Assembly: GCA_964537975.1 (NCBI GenBank) | Contig: CAZIDP010000003.1 | Coordinates: 62,001 to 126,000, forward strand | DNA: 64,000 nt | Direction of reading: 5' to 3' | Source: SCBR16-9 sp964537975 | GTDB lineage: Bacteria > Hydrogenedentota > Hydrogenedentia > Hydrogenedentales > SCBR16-9 | Shown here: one piece after another, positions 1 to 8,519 of the stretch | Layout: every line of letters starts with the position of its first letter | Position numbering within the stretch: position 1 is the first letter of the stretch | Notes under the pieces: generated by a model | Seen by the model: only the letters and a program-made list of their open reading frames with translations | What the model was told of the DNA's origin: nothing | Databases searched by the model: none | Translations under genes and position numbers: made by a program

Positions 1-44
1 AAGTACCGCCACTTGCCTACTGATTGGAGAAAACATAAGAATAT

Positions 45-1070
45 ATGGCATTAAGAATGATTGAGATGGTTGTTCAGAACAAGTTTCTTGCCGACATGTC
101 TGAGTTGACAGAAGAGCTCAAATTGATAGGTATTTGGGAAGAACGACTTGAAAATGAGTTGACACTGGTGCGCATCCTCGTTCAAAGTGAACGTGTTGAG
201 TCCGTACTGGACAACCTGGAATCCCGATTCAATCATTGCGAAGCGTTTCGACTCATGCTTTTTGAAGTAACCGCCACATTGCCGATATTGCAAGAAGAAG
301 ATCGCCAAGAAGATCAAGACAAAGAAAATGAGCGGTCTGAAGAAAAAAAGGAGAAGAAGGACCCCCAGCGGGTTGCTTGTGCCGAACTGGTAGAAAGTCT
401 GTCGACGCAAGCATTGGCAAACCGCACTTTCATCCTGACTGTTGTCTTGTCTGCCATAGTTGCTGCGATAGGTCTGATAAATGACAATGTCGCGGTGATC
501 ATTGGCGCAATGGTGATTGCTCCTTTACTTGGGCCGAATATGGCACTAGCGCTGGCGACAACCCTCGGCGACATAACATTGGCCCGTCGTGCAATACAAG
601 TTAATATTGTTGGGCTCAGCTTGTCATTATTGGTCGCCTTCATAATCGGTTTTTTCGTTCCATTTGATATTGAGGGACCTGAAATTATCAGTCGTACCAA
701 TACATCATTCAGTGACGTAGTACTGGCGCTGGCCGCTGGTATGGCAGGGGCACTTGCGGTAACGACAGGCGTGTCTGCGGCTCTCGTGGGTGTCATGGTC
801 GCCGTGGCACTTATGCCACCACTCGTAGCAGCAGGCCTATTACTTGGCGCAGGTGAATATGTCCTGGCTGGTTGGGCATTTCTACTGGTCGCAACCAATA
901 TTATTTCTATCAATCTCGCTGGCGTAGGCACATTTTTACTACAAGGGATTCGAGTCCGTTACTGGTGGGAAGAAAAGCGTGCCAAACTAATGGTGCGAAT
1001 TGCAGGCTCAGTGTGGATATTTCTTTTATTGCTTCTAACAGCGTTGATTTATATTGCAAACAAAAGCTAA
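45..1070 (+). CDS. DUF389 (TIGR00341-type) integral membrane protein
   Basis: Predicted inner-membrane protein of the DUF389 family, whose biochemical role is unknown. Residues 1-80 form a soluble domain and residues 84-106 a very charged Glu/Lys/Asp linker. From about residue 120 there are about six hydrophobic segments containing the family's Gly/Pro-rich stretches (IIGAMVIAPLLGPNMAL near 152-167 and VALMPPLVAAGLL near 256-268). The length of 341 residues is normal for the family. The ATG is kept because the N-terminus MALRMIE matches the family start; a GGAG lies rather far upstream (about 15 nt). It runs convergent with the rhodanese gene. Family call is firm, function unknown. Confidence 0.85.
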   Translation: MALRMIEMVVQNKFLADMSELTEELKLIGIWEERLENELTLVRILVQSERVESVLDNLESRFNHCEAFRLMLFEVTATLPILQEEDRQEDQDKENERSEEKKEKKDPQRVACAELVESLSTQALANRTFILTVVLSAIVAAIGLINDNVAVIIGAMVIAPLLGPNMALALATTLGDITLARRAIQVNIVGLSLSLLVAFIIGFFVPFDIEGPEIISRTNTSFSDVVLALAAGMAGALAVTTGVSAALVGVMVAVALMPPLVAAGLLLGAGEYVLAGWAFLLVATNIISINLAGVGTFLLQGIRVRYWWEEKRAKLMVRIAGSVWIFLLLLLTALIYIANKS

Positions 1071-1122
1071 GTTTGCAATATATCAATTAAGAACTGTTTC
1101 CATGACACAGTTTGCGATGCTG

Positions 1123-1464
1123 TCAATTGTATCTTGGTATAGAGGAATCTACTTCAATTGAATAGGCGTCTATACCACCAACCAGATTACGGACATGCAT
1201 AAAACCTTCTGACTCAAGGTAGTTACGGGCAGCTGCGCTGCGTATACCATGATGGCATAAGCAAATTATCTCCTCATTCCGCCACTCCTCCAAAATATGT
1301 AAACGTTCTTGTAATTCATGAACAGGTATATGGATACATGGTTGAATGACAGCCAATTGCAACTCATTTATTGTACGCACATCTAAAAGTAGAAATTTAT
1401 GGTTATTCTCCAGTTTTTCTGCAAGCTCTCCAGCGGTACAATTTATATCATAGTTATTTGCCAT
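1123..1464 (-). CDS. single-domain rhodanese-like protein
   Basis: A 113-residue cytoplasmic single rhodanese domain. The active-site loop is CHHGIRS with Cys70 as the persulfide-carrying residue and Arg75 closing the loop; LDVR (27-30) and the C-terminal GGIDAY are standard rhodanese signatures. The start lies 2 nt after the thiC stop, so it is almost certainly co-transcribed with thiC. This suggests a sulfur-transfer role linked to thiamine synthesis, for example supplying the thiazole branch; that link is inference from position only. A thiosulfate sulfurtransferase role with no thiamine link is equally possible. Confidence 0.88.
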   Translation of the reverse strand: MANNYDINCTAGELAEKLENNHKFLLLDVRTINELQLAVIQPCIHIPVHELQERLHILEEWRNEEIICLCHHGIRSAAARNYLESEGFMHVRNLVGGIDAYSIEVDSSIPRYN

Positions 1465-1466
1465 GT

Positions 1467-3353
1467 TTATTGTTGCTGATATATTTTTCCACCTTGTTCA
1501 ATGAATTCCTTTGATTTATTCTCCATTCCTTCAGACAAGGCGGTTTCCGCATCAATTCCAAGTTTGTTGGCATAGTCTCTTACTTGCTGCGTGATCTCCA
1601 TCGAACAGAATTTGGGCCCACACATGGAGCAGAAATGGGCCAGCTTTGCCCCTTCGGCCGGTAAAGTTTCATCATGAAATTGACGCGCTCTTTCCGGGTC
1701 CAGGGCCAGGTTGAACTGGTCTTCCCAGCGAAATTCAAAACGTGCCTTGCTGAGTGCATTGTCACGAATTTGAGCGCCTGGGTGACCCTTTGCCAGGTCT
1801 GCGGCATGTGCGGCAATTTTATAGGTGACCACACCTTCACGCACATCATTTTTGTCTGGCAATCCAAGATGTTCTTTCGGTGTGACATAACAGAGCATGG
1901 CCGTACCATACCAACCGATCATGGCAGCGCCGATGCCTGAAGTAATGTGATCATACCCTGGTGCGATATCTGTAGTCAGTGGCCCAAGGGTATAAAAGGG
2001 CGCTTCGCCACACCATTCGAGCTGTTTGTCCATGTTCTCTTTGATCATGTGCATCGGGACATGGCCTGGGCCTTCGTTCATTACCTGTACATCTTTATCC
2101 CACGCACGGCGGGTCAATTCACCTTGTACCTGCAACTCGCCGAACTGGGCTTTGTCATTGGCATCGTAAATGCTCCCGGGACGTAATCCATCACCTATAG
2201 AAAAGGAAACATCATAAGCGGCCATGATATCGCATATATCATCCCAATGTGTGTACAGGAAATTTTCCTTGTGATGCGACAGGCACCACTTGGCCATAAT
2301 GGAACCTCCTCTACTTACAATTCCGGTGAGACGTCCTGCTGTTTCCGGGATGAAGCGTAAAAGTACTCCTGCGTGTATCGTGAAATAGTCCACGCCCTGT
2401 TCGGCTTGTTCTATCAGCGTGTCCCGGAATATTTCCCAGGTCAGGTCTTCTGGTACACCATCCACTTTTTCCAGTGCTTGATATATTGGTACGGTTCCAA
2501 TGGGAACAGGGGAGTTTCTCAAAATCCATTCACGGGTTTCGTGGATGTTTTTGCCAGTGCTCAAATCCATCACGGTGTCGGTACCCCAGCGTATAGACCA
2601 TACCATCTTCTCGACTTCTTCTTCGATCGATGATGTTACCGCAGAATTGCCGATGTTGGCGTTTATCTTTACCAGGAAATTCCGTCCAATGATCATGGGT
2701 TCTATTTCCGGGTGGTTAATATTTGCCGGAATTATCGCACGACCACGGGCCACTTCATCGCGTACGAACTCAGGTGTGATAACAGGGGGGATTGCCGCTC
2801 CAAAGGATTCACCTGGGTGTTGAAATTGAACAAGCTCGGAAAGATTATCGCGTCGCTGGTTTTCGCGAATCGCTATATATTCCATTTCTGGAGTGATGAT
2901 GCCTTTTCTGGCATAGTGCATCTGTGTAACACAATGTCCTTGCTTTGCACGCAGTGGCTGGAAACGACGGTTAAAACGAATACCATCCAAGGCTGGGTCT
3001 ATTGCACGTTGACGACCATAATCCGAACTGATATCGGGGAGTTCTTCGACATCACCCCGTTGAAGAATCCAGTTTCTCCGTAGTTGTGCTATACCTTTGC
3101 GCACATCTATCGCAATATCCGGGTCCGTAAATGGCCCCGAAGTATCATATACCGCTATTGGTGGATTTATCTCTGAGTTCAAATTGTTTTTACCGGCCTG
3201 GGTAACGTTCAGAGAAATTTCACGCATGGGAACTTGAATCGATGAGTCTGATCCTTCCACATAGATTTTTCTTGAAGCAGGGAACGGAACTCTTGATATC
3301 CTGTTTTCTGTGTCTTTGGCGAACACAGGTTGAATTTCATTTTTTGCTGACAT
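1467..3353 (-). CDS. thiC: phosphomethylpyrimidine synthase ThiC
   Basis: Radical-SAM enzyme that converts aminoimidazole ribotide to hydroxymethylpyrimidine phosphate in thiamine biosynthesis. The 628 residues match the long ThiC class. The atypical C-terminal cluster motif CSMCGPKFC (Cys575, Cys578, Cys583; CX2CX4C) is intact, and the core contains NEGPGHVPMHMI and the TDIAPGYDHI stretch characteristic of ThiC. The ATG is supported by a strong GGAGGT six bases upstream. Unlike thiC in many bacteria, no TPP-riboswitch signature is visible in the leader; a 7-bp dyad is found there instead. The downstream rhodanese follows within 2 nt. Confidence 0.98.
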   Translation of the reverse strand: MSAKNEIQPVFAKDTENRISRVPFPASRKIYVEGSDSSIQVPMREISLNVTQAGKNNLNSEINPPIAVYDTSGPFTDPDIAIDVRKGIAQLRRNWILQRGDVEELPDISSDYGRQRAIDPALDGIRFNRRFQPLRAKQGHCVTQMHYARKGIITPEMEYIAIRENQRRDNLSELVQFQHPGESFGAAIPPVITPEFVRDEVARGRAIIPANINHPEIEPMIIGRNFLVKINANIGNSAVTSSIEEEVEKMVWSIRWGTDTVMDLSTGKNIHETREWILRNSPVPIGTVPIYQALEKVDGVPEDLTWEIFRDTLIEQAEQGVDYFTIHAGVLLRFIPETAGRLTGIVSRGGSIMAKWCLSHHKENFLYTHWDDICDIMAAYDVSFSIGDGLRPGSIYDANDKAQFGELQVQGELTRRAWDKDVQVMNEGPGHVPMHMIKENMDKQLEWCGEAPFYTLGPLTTDIAPGYDHITSGIGAAMIGWYGTAMLCYVTPKEHLGLPDKNDVREGVVTYKIAAHAADLAKGHPGAQIRDNALSKARFEFRWEDQFNLALDPERARQFHDETLPAEGAKLAHFCSMCGPKFCSMEITQQVRDYANKLGIDAETALSEGMENKSKEFIEQGGKIYQQQ

Positions 3354-3435
3354 GCAACACCTCCAAAAAAAAAGTTATATCAAATTATTATTATTAATTA
3401 CGTTGAGTTTACTGCCTTTGCGGGCCGTATCTGCA

Positions 3436-3459
3436 AAGTGTGATTATTGTTACACACTT
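3436..3459. promoter_or_regulatory. perfect 7-bp dyad upstream of thiC, candidate operator
   Basis: The arms AAGTGTG and CACACTT are perfectly complementary and separated by ten A/T-rich bases, so arm centres lie 17 bp apart, compatible with a dimeric repressor on one DNA face. It sits about 80-105 bp upstream of the thiC start, between thiC and the end of hemY. No thi-box sequence is found nearby. Binding protein unknown; a chance palindrome cannot be excluded. Confidence 0.35.
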
Positions 3460-3584
3460 GTTTTGGCATTGAACACAGTGTGTATTCAGGCGATTTGCCT
3501 CAATTTGAGTTCACTGCAAGTTGCTGGCGGTATAGTAGAATGATGACACGATACAGGTTGCTGATTCAATCGAGTTGACCGCAC

Positions 3585-4958
3585 TTATGCTATCTTCAGC
3601 TTATGTAGTACTTCATATGCCGAAACGATACATTCATTCAAGGAAATTCCCCGATATGCGTTACCAGCAAAAAACAATCCAGGATTGTTCTTCTCAGCAT
3701 CAGTAACATGCTGCAAACGTTCGCTATGTCCCAGGGTATACTGTGGGATTCCATGTTGATGCCGAAATACACGGACAAATGATGGTTCAGCTTCTATCCC
3801 CAGAATTGGGTGCAATTCCTCACGAAGTATTTTTAACAACATCTCATTACTTAAAAGCATGGCATCGGGTTCAGTCGCGCCGCCTATCATAGTGCGTAAT
3901 AATGCATACCCTTCAGGGGCTGTTCCAGGAAATAAACTGTGAGTCCAGATGCAGCCCAGAATACGTTTTTCTTCTATACGCGGCACCAGGAAACCAAATC
4001 CGTTCAAATCGCGCTTGATACTGGATTCGGGGTATCCGGTGCATATCACAGTCAGCCCTGCATAAGGAATTTCTGACAAAGCCTTGGACGTGTTTGGCAC
4101 GATACCTTTCAGGATTTTTGAAGCGGCATATGCAGGTAACGCAATCACAATGTTATGGGCAGTGTAAGTCTCCCCAGTATCAGTCGTTACACTGTAAATG
4201 TTGTTATCATGGCAAATGCCTGTGACGGTAACACCACATTGTAACCGGTTACCAAGTTTTGTAGCTGCCGTTTCTACCAAGGTGCCAAGACCACCGTTAA
4301 AGGTTGTCAATACACCCTTGGGACCCATGGGGGTTGTCTTTGGGTCATTTTTCTTTATTACACGCAATGCTTTTAACAGACTGCCGTAATTCTGTTCCAT
4401 TTCAGCCAGTCTTGGAAAACACGCGCCCACTTCCAAATCATGTGCGTTTCCACCAAATACACCCGATACCATGGAAGAGACCAGTACATCTGCTGCTTCT
4501 TTTCCGATACGCCGCGCTGCAAAATCCCAAACCGTTTCCGGTGAAACTTCTTTACGAGCACGGATTAATGGTTCACATAATAATCTTAAACGGCCTCGGC
4601 GACTGAGTACAGAAGACAATAAAAAAGCGGGAGGGGGTTTTAATTCATAAAGCTTTTTATTGCGGTAGATAAAACGTTTAGCCGCATTTTCATTTGCTCT
4701 TTGAATGGAACCTTCAAGTCCGAGGCTCTTTACCCATTCCAAAGTTCTTGGTTCTTTATCCAGAAACCCATTGGGTCCCCAATCACAAACATACCCATCC
4801 GTACGATCGGTTCGGGCTGTACCTCCCGGAGAGTCAGCAGATTCTAAGACCTGAAACCGGCTGTTCGGATATTTTTGTTTCAACAAAGTACCCGTACACA
4901 ATCCAGTTATCCCGCCACCAACTACCAGAACATCTAAATTTTTATTAGAACTACACAT
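3585..4958 (-). CDS. hemY: oxygen-dependent protoporphyrinogen/coproporphyrinogen oxidase (HemY family)
   Basis: FAD enzyme that oxidises protoporphyrinogen IX (or coproporphyrinogen III in coproporphyrin-dependent lineages) late in heme synthesis. An N-terminal Rossmann motif VVGGGITGL (12-20) binds the FAD ADP moiety. The family signatures ESADSPGGTARTD and WGPNGF follow, and the C-terminal FAD motif is GLFFAGNAYRGISLNECI. The 457 residues are typical. It begins 6 nt after the preceding unknown gene and forms a block with hemN upstream. Sequence alone does not decide between the two substrates. Confidence 0.92.
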   Translation of the reverse strand: MCSSNKNLDVLVVGGGITGLCTGTLLKQKYPNSRFQVLESADSPGGTARTDRTDGYVCDWGPNGFLDKEPRTLEWVKSLGLEGSIQRANENAAKRFIYRNKKLYELKPPPAFLLSSVLSRRGRLRLLCEPLIRARKEVSPETVWDFAARRIGKEAADVLVSSMVSGVFGGNAHDLEVGACFPRLAEMEQNYGSLLKALRVIKKNDPKTTPMGPKGVLTTFNGGLGTLVETAATKLGNRLQCGVTVTGICHDNNIYSVTTDTGETYTAHNIVIALPAYAASKILKGIVPNTSKALSEIPYAGLTVICTGYPESSIKRDLNGFGFLVPRIEEKRILGCIWTHSLFPGTAPEGYALLRTMIGGATEPDAMLLSNEMLLKILREELHPILGIEAEPSFVRVFRHQHGIPQYTLGHSERLQHVTDAEKNNPGLFFAGNAYRGISLNECIVSAYEVLHKLKIA

Positions 4959-4964
4959 TGTGTG

Positions 4965-5408
4965 CTATACGCTTACATCCGGTTGCGAAGTCGATTCATT
5001 TTGGCTGACATCATGAGACATAAGTGTTTCAATCACTTGGTGAAGTTGTTGGTCATTCAAAATATCTTTTAATGTAAGCATAAAATTCTCTTCGTTATCA
5101 CATTCCACAATAGCACCTTCATTATCACTCAGAAAGACTTGTGCTGGATAGAATTGATCTATAGCATGACGTATGCGAATCAGAAAATAGGCATAATTAA
5201 TCAAGCAAGGGCAAGTAAGACTGAATGTGTGTGAAAAACTACGCCCCATATTTTTGGAGAATACCTTACCAATAACGCGACCTTTTGTATAGTCCGTAAT
5301 CCATTGGGCCTGTTTACATAAAATAGCGTGTGGTGATACAGATATTTTAACTGGCATCATCTCTGGCCACAATACCGGGATATTTGATAGATGCTCCATA
5401 TCTGCCAT
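4965..5408 (-). CDS. hypothetical protein between hemN and hemY
   Basis: I do not recognise a family. The 147 residues carry no clear signal peptide or membrane segment. A mildly conserved-looking core (FSLTCPCLINYAYFLIRIRHAI) has a Cys-Pro-Cys pair around residues 67-69, which could bind metal or a cofactor. The C-terminal tail is Asp/Glu/Ser/Gln-rich and probably disordered. The ATG is supported by a GGGGGAGA ten bases upstream. Spacing to hemY is 6 nt and to hemN 89 nt, so the three genes look like one operon and a heme-related role is the best guess. No function is assigned. Confidence 0.75.
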   Translation of the reverse strand: MADMEHLSNIPVLWPEMMPVKISVSPHAILCKQAQWITDYTKGRVIGKVFSKNMGRSFSHTFSLTCPCLINYAYFLIRIRHAIDQFYPAQVFLSDNEGAIVECDNEENFMLTLKDILNDQQLHQVIETLMSHDVSQNESTSQPDVSV

Positions 5409-5497
5409 ATATAAGTGTTCTCCCCCAATTAAACAGCAAATCGTTGATCATACAATAGAATGATGCCTTTTCACATATGGCAAAAATAGAAAATTGC

Positions 5498-6907
5498 TTA
5501 TACGGTACGTGAAAACTTGTTAAAATGTTCCTTTTGCCGCAGGTATTTGTCGAATGTCATACAAATATTTCGTATAAAGACTTGACCCAGTGGCAGAACT
5601 GTCAAACAATCATTATTATGCGCCAAGAAACCTTCTTCGTAATAATTAGTTAATTCGCTTTCTTCTAATGAAAAATATTCATCATAATTGATATTAAATC
5701 GATTGTTTATTTCATTAATGTCAAGGTGAAAATTACACATGAGTTGACGAATAAGCCATCTACGAATTATATCGTCTTCAGAAAGTTTTACCCCGCAATG
5801 TGTGGGAAACTGTTCGTTATCCAGCATCTTATAATACATTGCCGGGCGTTTTTCGTTTTGTGCATATGCACCTCCAATTTCGCTAATTGAAGATACGCCG
5901 AAACCTGCCATGTCAGCTGCTGGTACAACCGTATATCCCATAAAATTACGGTGCAATCGACGTTCATCCATAGCCATTGCCAATTCATCTGTAGGTAGAG
6001 CAAAGTGGTCCATGCCGATTGCCCTGTATCCCGCTTCCAAAAATTTACGGCGTGCCAGACTGAACAACATCAGTTTCTCGAGGGCATTGGGCCTGGGTTC
6101 AGACTCGAGGCGGCGCTGGTGCTTTATCGCATTTGGAAGATGGGCATAACTATAGACTGCAAGCCTGTCTGGTCGCATATCAATGGTGGCATCTATAGTG
6201 CGTTCCCATCCAGTGGCGTTTTGACCAGGTAATCCATAGATTAAATCCATATTGATACCCGTATATCCCAATTCTCTACATAGCGAATACATTTTTCGGG
6301 TTTCGGATTCGGTTTGGTTTCGATGAATAATTTCCTGTACTGTAGGCTCTAAATCTTGTACGCCCATACTGATTCGATTGAACCCAAGATTCCGCAATGT
6401 TTCCAATTGTTCTTTTGTGGTTACACGCGGGTCTACCTCTAATGCAATTTCAGCATCAGATGATATATCGAAATGGCGGGAAATTGCATTGAATAAGAAT
6501 TTGATCTGTGGAACGGTCAGGTAGGTTGGGGTGCCACCTCCCCAGTGCAATTGCTTAACTTTATTCCTTTGCTTGAGCGCAGCAGCGCCCATGGCAAGTT
6601 CCTTTTCTACATAGTCCAGATACTTGTCGGCAACATCTTGGCGCTTGGATATGACAACATTGCAACCACAAAAGAGACATCGTTCCCAACAAAATGGAAT
6701 GTGTACATATACAGAAAGAGGCTTGTTGCCATGTTGTGCTGCTTCCGAGAGTGCCATTCGAAATTCAATATCACGAAAATTGTCCTGCCATTCCGGGGCT
6801 GTGGGATAGCTTGTGTAGCGCGGTCCGGGTTTATCATATTTTTGCAACAAATCCTCAGAAACCACAAGGTCTCTGGGTGTTGCTGATTGAATTGAAGGAG
6901 ATAACAT
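5498..6907 (-). CDS. hemN: oxygen-independent coproporphyrinogen III oxidase HemN
   Basis: Radical-SAM enzyme that decarboxylates two propionates of coproporphyrinogen III without oxygen. The N-terminal GPRYTSYPTAPEW (28-40) is a HemN hallmark. The cluster motif is CWERCLFCGC with Cys73, Cys77 and Cys80 (CX3CX2C) plus the extra Cys82 typical of true HemN, which separates it from HemW. At 469 residues it is close to E. coli HemN (457). It leads the hemN-unknown-hemY block. Having oxygen-independent HemN beside oxygen-dependent HemY suggests facultative or microaerobic heme synthesis (inference). Confidence 0.95.
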   Translation of the reverse strand: MLSPSIQSATPRDLVVSEDLLQKYDKPGPRYTSYPTAPEWQDNFRDIEFRMALSEAAQHGNKPLSVYVHIPFCWERCLFCGCNVVISKRQDVADKYLDYVEKELAMGAAALKQRNKVKQLHWGGGTPTYLTVPQIKFLFNAISRHFDISSDAEIALEVDPRVTTKEQLETLRNLGFNRISMGVQDLEPTVQEIIHRNQTESETRKMYSLCRELGYTGINMDLIYGLPGQNATGWERTIDATIDMRPDRLAVYSYAHLPNAIKHQRRLESEPRPNALEKLMLFSLARRKFLEAGYRAIGMDHFALPTDELAMAMDERRLHRNFMGYTVVPAADMAGFGVSSISEIGGAYAQNEKRPAMYYKMLDNEQFPTHCGVKLSEDDIIRRWLIRQLMCNFHLDINEINNRFNINYDEYFSLEESELTNYYEEGFLAHNNDCLTVLPLGQVFIRNICMTFDKYLRQKEHFNKFSRTV

Positions 6908-7050
6908 GAATCCACCGTAACCTTTGGAAGTGGTAATCGTTCATTATTATATTTATAATAATTTTAGCACATTTTTTATTTATAAAGCTTTTTGCCCATA
7001 CATAAGCACTCAATGGTTTGCCATACATTTTTTATATCGATTTCCAAAAC

Positions 7051-7653
7051 TTATTCTAGGCGACTTCGACCTAAAATGGCATGAGAAAGTGTGGCATCAT
7101 CCGAATATTCCAAGCCGCTTCCCATTGGTACGCCATGTGCAATGCGTGTAACATTAATATTTTTGTTGGTGAATAAGTGGGATAAATAAAGCGCAGTGGC
7201 TTCACCTTCTGCGGTTGCATTGGTGGCAACAATGATTTCCTGAATATCATTGGCCTCAATTCGTTTTACCAACCGATCCAGACGCAATTCACTTGGACCA
7301 ATTCCCTCTATGGGGTTTAAAGCTCCATGTAATATATGATACAACCCACGATAACTACCTGCCTTTTCGATTGCCATGGCTCCGGAAGGTCGCTCGACCA
7401 CACAAATGACGGTATGATCACGCCGGGAATTGCTGCAAATGCTACAAGGATTTACTTCGGTTAAGTTACAACATACATCGCAGGTGGTAATATTTGAACG
7501 TGCTTCAAGTATTGCATCACTCAATTGGCGTGCGTCAGATTCTGGTGCGCTTAGCAAATGTAATACATAGCGTTCTGCGGAGCGTTTACCAACACCGGGT
7601 AAGCGCCGGAATGCTTCTACCAATCTTTCTACCGATGGTGTGTCAAAAAACAT
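7051..7653 (-). CDS. recR: recombination mediator RecR
   Basis: Acts with RecF and RecO to load RecA on gapped single-stranded DNA. The 200 residues contain, in order, a helix-hairpin-helix (LPGVGKRSAERYV, 18-30), a C4 zinc finger (Cys58, Cys61, Cys70, Cys73), a Toprim domain beginning VICVVERPSGAMAIE (82-96), and the GLYHILHGALNPIEGIGP loop. This is full length for RecR. It starts 3 nt after the def stop, so it is translated from the dnaA-def-recR side of the minus strand. No dnaX is adjacent, unlike in many genomes. Confidence 0.96.
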   Translation of the reverse strand: MFFDTPSVERLVEAFRRLPGVGKRSAERYVLHLLSAPESDARQLSDAILEARSNITTCDVCCNLTEVNPCSICSNSRRDHTVICVVERPSGAMAIEKAGSYRGLYHILHGALNPIEGIGPSELRLDRLVKRIEANDIQEIIVATNATAEGEATALYLSHLFTNKNINVTRIAHGVPMGSGLEYSDDATLSHAILGRSRLE

Positions 7654-7656
7654 GTA

Positions 7657-8193
7657 TTATTGCCGTGATTCAATATTCAAGTGTGATGGTTCATGTAGTT
7701 GTTCTCTCATTTCCAGCCATTCTCTGAGCAAATGTTCTCTGGTAATGATATCCAGTCTGTCTGGAAACATGACACCATTCAGGTGATCATATTCATGTTG
7801 GATAATCCGAGCCAGAAAATTTTCTGCTACCATATCTACAGATTCCCCAGATTCATTGAGTGCTTTAATACGTAATTTTGTAGCACGAGGAACCATGGCA
7901 TAAATTTTCGGCATACTCAAACAGCCTTCTTCGCCTTCTTCACGACCTTCCAATTCCGAAATTTCAGGATTAATAAAGCACATCGGATCAGCGTCCGGTT
8001 CACATAAAACAAATATCCGCTTAGATAAACCAACCTGGGGGCCAGCCAACCCTACACCGTCATGTGTAAACATAGTTTCAACCATGTTAGTGGCAAGTGC
8101 ATACAAATCATTGCCGAGTTCAACCTCAGAAAATGGCTCAGCTTTACTTGTAAGTGGTGCATCTGGATAGTAAACAATGTCTAAAATCGCCAT
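7657..8193 (-). CDS. def: peptide deformylase
   Basis: Metalloenzyme that removes the N-formyl group from nascent proteins. All three family motifs are present: GVGLAGPQVG (46-55), EGCLSM with metal ligand Cys91, and HEYDH with His133, Glu134 and His137. The start chosen, MAILDIV, gives 178 residues and follows a GAGGAGAT Shine-Dalgarno; an upstream in-frame ATG would add 11 residues with no family match. In motif 1 the usual GxGxAAxQ reads GVGLAGPQ, a tolerated variant. Followed directly by recR. Confidence 0.96.
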   Translation of the reverse strand: MAILDIVYYPDAPLTSKAEPFSEVELGNDLYALATNMVETMFTHDGVGLAGPQVGLSKRIFVLCEPDADPMCFINPEISELEGREEGEEGCLSMPKIYAMVPRATKLRIKALNESGESVDMVAENFLARIIQHEYDHLNGVMFPDRLDIITREHLLREWLEMREQLHEPSHLNIESRQ

Positions 8194-8519
8194 AATAAAC
8201 AATATCTCCTCTATATAGGATAGCACATCTCCTCAATTTATAACACCACCGAACCATGCTTTTCCAGAAGTTGTTCAAAAAAATAGTCGACATGTCCAGA
8301 CAAAAAGCGCCTGGCCTTGAATTTAGATTAATTTGCTTTAAAATTGCTTTAAAGGATTGGTCAAAAATTTGATACAGGTATTGGCAATTGGTGAAAAATT
8401 GATAATATGATCGTATATAAATTTGCAAACTATAAAATTTAATAGGGGCATGAAATATATATATAAATTCATACCTTTGGCGGTCTGGCAAGGTTAAACT
8501 CTATATATTCATTTTGATA
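8194..8519. other. AT-rich spacer between dnaA and def
   Basis: About 325 bp without a convincing gene on either strand. It contains a direct repeat of TTGCTTTAAA at about 8331-8355 and a run of alternating AT near 8455-8465. I find no DnaA box close to TTATCCACA and no strong terminator after dnaA. It presumably holds the def-recR promoter. Confidence 0.5.

Noticed and set aside
314..931. 205-codon minus-strand frame inside the DUF389 gene
   Set aside because: Antisense shadow of a well-supported membrane protein; low-complexity Ala/Thr-rich translation.
3354..3584. TPP riboswitch or small plus-strand gene before thiC
   Set aside because: No thi-box core is seen, and the 63-codon plus-strand frame there has no ribosome-binding site or homology.
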